Source of the DNA: Prorocentrum cordatum
Lineage: Eukaryota > Sar > Dinophyceae > Prorocentrales > Prorocentraceae
DNA: 64,000 bases
NCBI GenBank assembly: GCA_963575745.1
Contig: CAUYUJ010018564.1
Span: 102,001 to 166,000 of the forward strand
Reading direction: 5' to 3'
Part shown: one piece after another, positions 28,224 to 37,290 of the stretch
Layout: every line of letters starts with the position of its first letter
Position numbering within the stretch: the stretch's first letter is position 1
Notes under the pieces: model-generated
What the model saw: the letters and a program-made list of their open reading frames with translations, nothing else
The model's database searches: none
What the model was told of the DNA's origin: nothing
Program-made: the position numbers and the translations under genes

Positions 28224-28399
28224 GGGGGACGAACAATGACACAGACATGAAAACTCAGAGGTCCGCGCTGGGCCCCCCTCTCTGGCGCGCGGAGCGCGCC
28301 AGGGGCGGCGCCGGAGGCGCCGCCAGGGGGGGTCCAGCGCGGATCCGAGAAATCCGCGCGCACCTCCGAGTTTCTATGTTTATGTCATTGTTCGTCCCC
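28224..28399. mobile_element. MITE-like element with long terminal inverted repeats
   Basis: Left end GGGGACGAACAATGACA(C)A, then AAACTCAGAGGT; right end, reverse-complemented, GGGGACGAACAATGACATA, then AAACTCGGAGGT. Inverted arms are about 45 bp with few mismatches and continue loosely inward. The centre has two GC-rich hairpins (CTGGCGCGC-GGA-GCGCGCCAG and GGCGGCGCC..GGCGCCGCC). About 176 bp, no ORF. No clear target duplication. Confidence 0.8.
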
Positions 28400-28409
28400 A
28401 TAGAGTCAG

Positions 28410-28579
28410 CGAGCGAAAAACGGTATAAAATAAACTTTTTCGCTGTCGGGGGCGGCTGTCCCTGGGCGGCTGGAAAGTTTATACCCCTACGGTGCCACCG
28501 TAAGGGTATAAACTTTCCAGCCGCCCAGGGGCAGGTGTCCCCGACGGCGGAAAGTTTATGTTATACCGTTCTTCGCCCG
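28410..28579. mobile_element. Near-perfect hairpin (foldback) element
   Basis: Left arm CGAGCGAAAAACGGTATAA ... GGCGGCTGGAAAGTTTATA; right arm is its complement (GGTATAAACTTTCCAGCCGC ... TTATACCGTTCTTCGCCCG). Arms about 80 bp, differing at a handful of sites. The centre TACGGTG-C-CACCGTA is a perfect small palindrome. It begins about ten bases after the previous element. The RNA would fold into one long hairpin. Confidence 0.85.
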
Positions 28580-28707
28580 TTAATAGAGGGGGCGCGTTAT
28601 CCCCACCTCCGCCTGCTCAGGCCAGGCTCCGTCGCTGGGCGGGCCGACGGCCCCCACCACCCCAGAGCCCACCCCAGAGACGCAATCGGCTCGGGGAGGG
28701 ACGGGGA

Positions 28708-28800
28708 GGGCGGACTGGGAGGAGGGGAGGAGGGGAGGAGGGGAGGAGGGGAGGAGGGGAGGAGGGAAGGAGAGGAGGAGGGGAGGAGGGGAGGAGGGGA
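28708..28800 (+). repeat. (GGAGGAGG)n purine tract
   Basis: About 90 bp of GGAGG/GGGAGGA units, pure purine on the plus strand. Confidence 0.9.
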
Positions 28801-29955
28801 GACGTCCCCCCCGGGCCTGCCGCCGATCCTCCGCCTGTGGGCATCTGGGGGCTCGCACTCGACGGGCCCCCTTCGGGGGCCCTTGGAGGACGGCGTTCGG
28901 GAGGCGAGGCGGGCCCGGAGTTCCGTCGGGCGGACGGCCGCGGGGGGCGGGGGCAAGAAGCGCGAGAGGAGGCACCGCTGCGCTGTGCCTCGTGTGCGCG
29001 GGCGTGGGGTTCCCGGGGAGCCCTCGCTGCGCCACGGCCGGAGGCGAGGTGCGCCCCCGTCGGGGCGAGGTGCGGGGAGCGGCGCTTAAGTCGAAGCCTT
29101 TTTTCTGCGGTCTCCCCCAAAGCGTGGGGGATCGAGGGCTGCAGGGAGGTGGCCCCGAGGGGTCCCGAATGGCCCCTGGGCCGTCGCCGCGGGGCCAAGA
29201 GAGTGCGCGGGAGGCGCATGCGTTTCTTCACCCTCTTTGTCTGTTGTCCCCCCGTTGATGAGAAGACCGATGCGGAGAGACACCGCGTGGAACGGATCGC
29301 GGCGTCGCAGGTCTGGGTCCTCCTCCCCCGCGCTGCCCTTCGCCCTCCGCCTCGGCCGAGGCGCGCGCGGGCCAGGAAGGCGCGCCAGACTCGGCGATCG
29401 GCGCCTCATCCATGCCATCGCTGCTGCCTCGAACTCTGAGGAGCGCCAAGGGGCAGGGCATGGATCGAACAGAAGCTCGGCATGTCCAAAGGCTGGACGT
29501 GGTCCCCGCCCCAGCCTTGCCCCCTGGGGGTACGGCAGGCTCGCGCCGCGTTGATGCGGGGACGACCCCAGCGTGGGCGTTCGAGGTTGAACGTCGCCAG
29601 TGGCCTGGGATCGGCCGATTGAAGACGGTCTGCGCCATCGCCAAGCCGCTTTCGTTCAAGGTTGAACGACCCAAGCGGCGTCAGAAACCAACGCACAAGT
29701 CGTGACGACACGAACCCGCCGCATGGATGAAACGCCGATTGCCTGCAGACGCGCCGACCTGCCCCAGTGCGGGGTGAGGTGCGCGCGCCAGACGCGCCGA
29801 CCTCTGGACGACGCCAACCACGTGCCAGACCAGTTCGATACACGATTTTCCGCACATGCTGTCACGTTCGACGGCGTGTATCAAGCGTTCTCTCCCCTCC
29901 GCCTTGTGCTCCCCTCTCCCCCCGCATCCTTCTCACTCTTCCTCCTTGTCACTCC
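28801..29955. other. About 1.1 kb without a supportable gene
   Basis: GC-rich with overlapping ORFs on both strands and no recognised domain. Two imperfect palindromes of the type CGTTCAAGGTTGAACG lie at about 29579 and 29653. Confidence 0.4.
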
Positions 29956-30385
29956 TCATCCCTCCTCCTCCTCCTCCTCCTCCTCCTCCTCCTCCTCCTC
30001 CTACGTCTCCGCATCCTCCTCCTCGTCCATCTCTTCCTCGTCATCATCAGCAGCAGCATCATCATCACCAGCATCACCACCACCAGCATCTTCATCATCA
30101 TCATCATCATCATCATCAGCATCGTCAGCATCATCATCAGCAGCATCATCGTCAGCAGCAGCAGCATCAGCATCATCACAATCGCCATCATCATCATCAT
30201 CATCAGCAGCATCATCATCATCAGCATCATCAGCATCATCATCATCGGTGTCGTGATCATCAGCATATTCAGCATCATCACCAGCATCAGCATCACCATC
30301 ACCATCACCATGATCATCAGCAGCATCATGACCAGCATCATCAGCACCATCATCATCGTCGTCGTCATCAGCATCCTTCTTCTCT
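29956..30385 (+). repeat. (TCC)n then mixed (CAT/CAG)n trinucleotide array
   Basis: About 45 bp of TCC, then about 340 bp of interspersed CAT and CAG triplets from about 30040. It yields His/Gln, Ser and Ile ORFs in the three plus frames and Met/Leu on the minus strand, none credible. Confidence 0.95.
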
Positions 30386-30483
30386 TCCCTCCAACAACAT
30401 AATCGACACCTGGGCCGCTACAGGAGTGCTCTTTGACGAGGAATTTCGAGGCGGGCCTAGCCGTGGCGACGAGAACGGCCCCG

Positions 30484-30640
30484 TGGCGGCCTCCTCCCTC
30501 CCCTCCTCTCTCCCCTCCTCCCTCCCCTCCTCCCTCTCATCCTATCTTCCCTCCTCCCTCCTCCCTCTTTCTCCCCTCCTCCCTTCTCTCTTCACTCCCC
30601 TCCGCCCTCCCCTCCGCCCTCCCCTCCTCCCTCCTTCTCC
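30484..30640 (+). repeat. Polypyrimidine tract (TCCCC/TCCTC)n
   Basis: About 155 bp, nearly pure pyrimidine on the plus strand. Confidence 0.9.
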
Positions 30641-30775
30641 GAGTCTGGTGCACGGTTGGCGTCGTCCGACGTCATCCGCCTGCCACTTGCGCTGGACGGC
30701 GCTCTGATCGCCCCTACCAGGCGCCGCCATCCAGGCGTGCCTCTAGCACTGCCGCCCAGATTGGAGGTTCAAGCT

Positions 30776-31420
30776 TCGAGAAGGAAGAGGAGGAGGAGGA
30801 GGAGGAGGAAGAGGAGAAGGAGGAGGAGGAGGAGGGACAGAAGGAGGAAGAGGGAAAGGAGGAGGAGGAGGCTCGATGGGGAGGAGGGGGAGGAGGAGGA
30901 TGAGGGAGGGAGGGAGAAAGGGAGGGACGGAGGGAGAGAGGGAGGGAGGGAGGGAGGGAGGAGGAGGAGAAGGAGGACTGAGGCGGAGACGGAGGGGAAG
31001 GATGAGGAGGAGGAACAAGAGGAGGAGGAGAAGGAGGAGGAGGAGGAGGAGGCTTCGACGGTCGAGGAGGAGGAGGAGAAGAAGGAGGAGGAAGGGCTCG
31101 AGCAGCAGGAGGAGGAGGAGGAGGAGGAGGAGGACAGGCTCTGTATGTCAGAGCCACCTTCAGCTCGAAGCTCGAAGCTCGAGACTCGAGCAGGAGGAGG
31201 AGGAGGCTGCCACCTGGACAACGCTCTGATCGCCGCCCAAGGCTCCGCACGCTGCGCCTGGCGCCGCCGCCGTCGGGCGCGCTTCTGGCATGGTTACCCA
31301 AATGGGAGGAGGAGGAGGAGGAGGAGGAGGAGGAGGAGGGGCTCGATGAGTAGGAGGAGGAGGAGGAGGAGGAGGAGGAGGAGGAGGAGGAGGAGAAGAA
31401 GAAAAAGAAGAACCCCGAGG
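30776..31420 (+). repeat. Long purine-rich tract (GGA)n
   Basis: About 640 bp dominated by GGA/GAG with GGGAGGGA sections, interrupted by a short mixed segment at about 31135-31300. The strand asymmetry is opposite to that of the preceding tract at 30484-30640. Confidence 0.95.
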
Positions 31421-31560
31421 GTCGAGGAGGAGACTTCGAGGGTTGAGGTTAGAGCGCCTCGGGTGTCGAGGCTTGAGGGCCTCGAGGGTCGAGGTTTGAG
31501 GGCTTCGAGGGTCGAGGTTTGGAGGACTTCGAGGTCTGAGGACATTCGAGGCTCGAGGAG
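31421..31560 (+). repeat. Short tandem units of TCGAGG type
   Basis: Units of about 24 bp with GGGTCGAGGTTTGAGGGCTTCGA and variants, four or five degenerate copies. Confidence 0.7.
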
Positions 31561-32035
31561 GAGCAGGGGGAGGATCTCGGGGCTCGAGGCGCGAGGAGGA
31601 AGAGGGGGGCTTCGCGCGGACTTCGAGGCGCCAGGATGCGGAGGAGGCCTCCGACCTTTTCGGGCGCTCAGTTTTCCTGCGACCCCCCGGAGATCCTCTG
31701 GGACATCCGGCGGCGGGGCCCCTCGCTCGTCTTGGGCGTCGCGTAGTGGGGGGGGGCGATAATCGGGGAGGCATCTGGGGGCCGTGGGTGGGCGCTGCTT
31801 CGCCTCTGGCCCGGGAGGCGAACCTTAGGCGGCCGTCAGGGACCTCGCCCGCGCTCACCGCGGAGGCCTCCCGCTCCTCGGGCTGGTGCGGATCCGTCCC
31901 CTGGACTGCGCGGGCCTTCCCTGCGCCGCCCGCGCGGGGTTGTGCCCTGTCCGCCGCCACGGCCTGCCCGTCGACACGTGGGGGCCCTGAAGGGCCCGAA
32001 TGGGGGCCCTGATGGGCCCGACAAGTGCACCTTTC

Positions 32036-32121
32036 TTTCCCCGCCTCCTCCTCCTTCTCCTCCTCCTCCTCCTCCTCCTCCTCCTTCTCCTCCTCCTCCT
32101 CCTCCTCCTCCTCCTTCTCCA
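32036..32121 (+). repeat. (TCC)n microsatellite
   Basis: About 80 bp of TCC with TTC interruptions. Confidence 0.9.
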
Positions 32122-33360
32122 TTTATAACCTCCCCATTAAGCGACGCCCAATCGGCCCTGGCGCGGCGCCCGGTTGAGTTCCGCTCAACGTTCCGTCCTC
32201 CAGGCCGCCCAGGCGGGGCCGGAGCAGACAAGGGGCCGGAGAAGCTCGGGCGGGTGGTCAGGGGGAAGGGTTCGCCACGGGGGGAGCTGGCCCTGAGGGA
32301 GACGGGTCCTGAGATTTTCGCCGTTTTCCGGCTCCCGGGGCCCTCCACGGGCCCCGGGAGTGCCAGAAAGCAACCCGGGATGGCAGATTCGTCTTGGGGG
32401 GAGGCCGTAGGGCCCAGGATCTGTTTCCCTCAGGACCCGTTTCCCCCATGCTAAGGGGTGACCTAAATTGGGGAGTGGAGACAAGGGCCTTCGGGCTTGT
32501 ATCCCTCACACCCCACGTAGGTCACCCTCCAACAGCCGCCCGAATTCCCCCATCAAAGAGTTGCGGATAAGTGCCAGATGTTCTCGATTCCGTCATTGCC
32601 AAGCCGATGGCATCACCGATGCATCGGCGATGCGGCGCGATCTTTCGGTTCCACCGACTCCAGCTCCAGTGCGGTTGTTTCTCTTAGGTCGGCTCCAGGC
32701 CGACAGCGTTGCGTTCCGAGGGGAGTGTTTCTCTCAGGCCACGGTTCACAACACGGTCTTATCGCAGATCGTTTTGTGTGGCGTCTCCAGTGTGCCTGGC
32801 GGCTTTTCGACTCGCACTGCAGCTACCGCCGCATTAAGTCGAGTTTGGATGTTCGCGCTCCGCTCTCCTCAAAAAATGTGTTCCGAGAGGATGATCTCAT
32901 CGATCACAGCGATCACGAGCACAAAAATAACTTGACGATTGCTCTCATCCAAACCAGGGAGATTGTCCTGCGGGGCCCTGCAGTCGGGGTCATCGCCTGA
33001 TGGCACCCAGGCCCGAAGGCGGTGGAAAGCCTCGAGCACTTACGTCTTGAACTCTTCCAGACACTGGAGGTTTGGGTCTTGGTCGTCGCCCTCTCCCCAA
33101 ACTTCCCCGCCTGACCCCCCCAGACGTGTCATGCAGTGGGGGCCCATGCCAAGAAGCACCTTGCTTGCCTCCAGAGTGCCCTGGGCTTCTTGGGTTCCGA
33201 TGGTCTTGCTGTGGAAAGCGCGACGCTCCCACACCAAAAGTCCATGGACGTCCTGGGGTCTCAGGGTTGGGTTTCTTTTGTTATGATATTCCACCCTACT
33301 GTAGCCTTGATCACCAGAAAGAACTTCGAGCACCCTAAAAGTACCGAAACTCGGGGGTTG
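32122..33360. other. About 1.2 kb without a supportable gene
   Basis: No recognised domain on either strand. Contains one 24-bp near-palindrome at 32610-32633 built on CGATGCATCGGCGATGC. Confidence 0.4.
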
Positions 33361-33374
33361 TCGCGTGTCGGGCC

Positions 33375-33435
33375 CTGGGAGGCACTCGTCCGACACTGTT
33401 TCGACACTGTGTCGACACTCTTTCGACACTTTTAC
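33375..33435 (+). repeat. CGACACT short tandem repeat
   Basis: Four consecutive units of about 12 bp: (C)CGACACTGTTT, CGACACTGTGT, CGACACTCTTT, CGACACTTTTA. Confidence 0.85.
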
Positions 33436-33660
33436 GGGTGCTCGAACATATGTCTGGGATGTGGTCTTTCAGTACGATGGGAGCAACACAATTCTTGTGG
33501 AAGGTTTCTTGTGGACTGGCCTCCACTGTGAGGTCCGCTTGGCTTCGAGCGGCGCCCAGCCGAAGCCGACGAGTCGCCCCACGGAGGCCCAAAGGGAGGC
33601 ACAGCACCGCACAGAAGCCTCGGCCCTCGATCTGCGGGCATTGTCCCCATGGAGGATCGA

Positions 33661-33667
33661 CCGTCGA

Positions 33668-33707
<40 letters not shown>

Positions 33708-33810
33708 CTCTCCCTCCTCCTCCTCCTCCTCCTCCTCCTCCTCCTCCTCCTCCTCCCCTCCTCCTCCTCCCCCTCCTCCTCCTCCTCCTCCTCCTCCATC
33801 CTGCCTCCTC
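33661..33810 (+). repeat. (CGT)n followed by (TCC)n
   Basis: About 48 bp of CGT triplets pass directly into about 95 bp of TCC triplets. Confidence 0.95.
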
Positions 33811-34091
33811 CTCCTCCTTGTCCTTCTCTGTCCTTCTCTGCCTCCTCCCTCGATCCACTCAGCCCTCGATCCTCGATGATCCTCGATCCTCGATCCCCTC
33901 CTCCTCGGCCCTAGGTACACTTGCAAAAAGGTTCGGAGGCCCGAGCGGATCTCTTAGGTCTGCGCCCGACCCCCTCCTGGCGACGCCTCTGGCCCCGCCC
34001 CAATGGTGCGCTTCGCGCGCCATGGGGAGGGATGTCCTGCGCCGGCCCAGGAAGTCCACGCGGATCCCCCCAAGTCGATGCTCATGTCGAC

Positions 34092-34219
34092 TCAGGAGGG
34101 AAAAACACACACAGACACAATTAATCGCCGATGGGGAAGACAGAAACCCAGAAAATATAGGAAAATATAGGGAATCGTTTTATTTGTGTGTGTTTATTTG
34201 TGTGTCCCAGGGCCCCTTC
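34092..34219. repeat. Dispersed short element, copy 2
   Basis: Same boundaries as the copy at 15649-15811: TCAGGAGGGAAAAACAC, ACACAGACACAATTAATCG, then GGGAATCGTTTTATTTGTGT and GTGTCCCAGGGCCCCTTC. It lacks about 35 bp of the middle of copy 1. Confidence 0.75.
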
Positions 34220-34335
34220 GTCGACGTCTGCTCGCCTGTCACCAACTCTCAAGTAAGACGATTATTTTTCGCAGTTCCACCTTTTCTCGGCTGATGACGT
34301 CTTGGCCATTGGCCTCCTCAGTGGGGCCAGAGTAG

Positions 34336-34489
34336 ATGGGGTCGGAGGGTCCCGCAGCATCGCCGATGCATCGGCGATGCGGCTCGATGTGGGGCACAAG
34401 TTTCTCCACGCCGACGTCGCCGATGCAACGCCGACGTCGCCAGTGCATCGCCGATGTATCGGCGATGCGGCGAGATCCTCCGACCCCAT
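34336..34489. mobile_element. Foldback element with internal palindromes
   Basis: Outer arms ATGGGGTCGGAGG...CCTCCGACCCCAT. Inside the left arm a perfect 24-bp palindrome (half-site GCATCGCCGATG) sits at 34357-34380; a one-mismatch copy is in the right arm at 34445-34468. Total 154 bp, no ORF. It shares words and size with the element at 12314-12462. Confidence 0.8.
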
Positions 34490-35431
34490 AGATTCGGATC
34501 CAGTCTAGGAGGTCTCTACGACGTCTTTGGACTTGAGCCCATGCGCCGCTTGGTACGCGGTTGTCTTCCCAGCTCACGTGGCCGTCATTCCCCAGCTTGT
34601 GCTTTGAGTGGCTGCCCCCTTGGTGGCCCACAGACCGGACCAGACCTGACGTCCTCGACCCTCATTCCCCGACCCTCGACATCGGATTCTCGATCGCCCT
34701 CTTCCGCCGCGGTCGTGTGCCATCGGCGGCGCCCGCCCCACCTTCGCCGCGGGGCGCCCGCCGACAGGAGTGCTGCCCAGGCTGCGCGGGCTGCTTCACG
34801 TCTCACATGGCGATTGAGCTCGTGGCCGAGGCCTTCGGGTCCTCCCTTCCGTCTCCCACCTGCTGTTGGCGCGCTTTGGGTCGCTTAGTGTCTCACTGCT
34901 GGGTGCCACCCTTCGCTTCGGGGGGACGGGCGGGTAGGATCGCGCACCCCGTTATCACCCGAGTTCGGGGACATGAGAGTCAATTAATCAGCACGCAGAT
35001 TGTTGTAATGCCGCGTCCGACCGACCAGTGTTGCGTCAAAGCCTGAATGCAATAACAAGGTCGCCTTGCTGCTGTCCCCCGTGCTTACCCAGAAACGTCA
35101 GCAATCGAGAAGTGATTCCGAAAAGCGCATGTGTTGAACACCTTTTGTGTAGATGTACTTCTTCTGGACGATGCAGTCTGGTCAGCCCAGGTTTCACTTT
35201 CCTTCCTCCTCTTCTTCCCTTCTCCCTCCTCCGTTCCTCCTCCCCTCTTATCCCCACTCCCCCCCTCCCGTCTCCAATTGTTCACCCTTCCATCCTCCTC
35301 ATCCTCCACCCCTCCCTGCCACATCTCATCTCTATCCTCCCCCATGTTCTACTTCCTCGCCCTCCGTCCTCCTCGCCATTCTCTCTCATCCATCCTTCCC
35401 CCTTCTTTTGCCCCACCTCCACCACCTTTCA

Positions 35432-35608
35432 CTCGAACGGTATCTGTCCTTCACCCCGTTCTTACCAGGTGTTGCCTGTGCCTTCGTTGCCGCTTGCAGC
35501 CTGGCCAGGCATCGCGCCAGCTAGTAGTCTCGTTTTACAGATTGCTTTACATTCCGCTTTCAGAAAGGACCACCACTCACCCACATCTCCTCACATTGAT
35601 GTCTCTGG
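35432..35608 (+). repeat. 5' LTR remnant of the old copia element
   Basis: Aligns with 45005-45184: both have CTCGAA-GG, TTCACCCC-T-CTT-C-GGTG, CTGGCCA-GCATCGCGCC, TACA(T)-CCGCT-TC-GAAA and CATGTCTC-like ends. Many mismatches. A PBS follows directly. The upstream limit is not defined. Confidence 0.6.
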
Positions 35609-35609
35609 T

Positions 35610-35621
35610 TGGTAGCGGAGC
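35610..35621 (+). promoter_or_regulatory. Primer-binding site of the old copia element
   Basis: TGGTAGCGGAGC, identical to 17977-17988, immediately after the 5' LTR remnant. Confidence 0.65.
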
Positions 35622-36920
35622 TTCGGTTCAAAGACCACGGCCGCCATGTCTCGCATTGGTTCGACGGCACCCCTCCGCCGCTACAGCTGGTCGCGCCGCT
35701 TTGCATCCGCTGTAGTCTCGCCGTCATGCATGTATCCCCGATTACCTTGGCAGGAGACGTCGTTCTCGGGTCCGTCGGGGCAGCACCAACCCATCCGCCA
35801 GGACAAGCGACGACGGGAAACACTGATTTACCATTGCAAGTACACGAACGGGACCGTCAAGGACCGCGGCCACGCCGCCGCCCATGGCGACGATGAATAT
35901 CGTGGCGCGCCGGGGTGTTCAGCGATCTTCCCCAGGCTTGCACTGACTGTGTCAGCGTAGCTCGCGGACCCTGCGATTTCGATGCGCGCGCATGTGCGAA
36001 TAACCACACGGGCCGGACAACTGCTGGATACAACGTTCACATCCACGGCATCGGTCGAGGGTCTCGAGATTGTGGTGATGGCGTCACGAAAGGCCCGGGA
36101 AGAGCATGCGAAGAGGAGTGGGGAGACGTTGGAGGGTTTGTCGACAGTGTCACTCGCACCCCGACGAACAGCGAAACGGACCTGGGAAAACCCGCCGTCG
36201 AGCTCTTGCAGCATGACCGTTCACCTTGCCCACGCATTCCCTGCAGCTGAACAGGACTGGGTCCCGATGTTCACTTCTCTTGACGATCGCGCAGCTGGCG
36301 GTGTTCAATATACAGCGACAACCAGATGCACGACGAAGATACACCTGACTGCGTCACGGGATGTTCCTCGCACCGAGAGCGCTACCACCACGCGACAGCA
36401 GCAAAGGTCCAATACGCAGACCAAGAGGAACACATCTGGGCAAGTGTCTACGGCGGCTCGGACGCACGCTTCCCGGGCAGCGCCGCCAGTGGATCCCCCG
36501 CCCTCAGCACCTCCACAGCACCTGGAGGGAGATGCACTCCATATGGAAGGCCATCGGAATGGGAATGATTGCGTCACCAGCTGCATCGCTTGCATGGAAA
36601 AGGGCAGCGGCAGCGGCGACGCACGACACCTCCGCGCGTGGGGGCCCGAGCAGCAAGTTCGAGTGCTCTTCCTGTGGTGCGCTCGCGAGGCGATGATCTA
36701 GTCAGCAGCAAACCCAAGGCTCCATGAGTTTTCGCCAGGCGGCCCACGTCTCGTCGCGCCCGACTGGCACGGCGCGCGAGCACGCGGGGGAGCGGCCGCC
36801 AGCTGCCTTGATTCAGGGAGGACTCCTCAACGGCAACCCAGCGCCACCTACGATCTTCCCGATGCTTAGTTCGGCCGAACGGCGAGGCCAATTGGGCGAG
36901 GAGGAGCGCGCCGCGGCGGC

Positions 36921-37290
36921 GTGACACTGATGAACTTCAACCGACCGCCGCAAGAGTGCATCGACAACCTCCTCATTGGGTCGGACATCGTCCGCAACGG
37001 GGCGCAGCCAGCTGGTCAATTCATGATCGGAAACGAAGGCCTCAGCTTCCCCTGGCTGCGCGCCACTGGCGCGTCGAACATCCAGCTGGCCATGATTTCG
37101 CAGCGCTGCAACATGGCCTGCCCCACGAACACAGCGCAGCTCACGCGCGCGACGGGGCAGCCGCGGCGCTTCGGGCACGCGGTCGAGGGATCGCCAGGCA
37201 ACCTCGCTTCGGCGATCCAGTCTGCCCAACTGCACACCTTCCGCACGGGTGCGCCCACGCGAGATCAGGCCCAGGGCGCCCGCGGCACCG
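36921..37290 (+). pseudogene. Copia gag (capsid-like) remnant
   Basis: Frame 0 reads MNFNRPPQECIDNLLIGSDI, then EGLSFPWLRATG, QPRRFGHAVEGSPGNLASAI. The pattern (IDDLL-RFDI...EGLS-PW...RR-GH-LE-SPGNIA) is, from memory, that of gag in dinoflagellate copia-like proteins. A decayed zinc-knuckle half, DSAGHRARHC, follows in another frame at about 37791-37820. The leader between PBS and gag (35622-36920) has short ORFs only. Confidence 0.6.

Noticed and set aside
29856-30707. His/Gln-rich 283-codon ORF
   Set aside because: Trinucleotide repeat artefact; all three frames are open through the CAT/CAG array.
30656-31762. Arg-rich 368-codon ORF and overlapping Glu-rich frames
   Set aside because: Produced by the GGA tract; no complexity outside the repeat.
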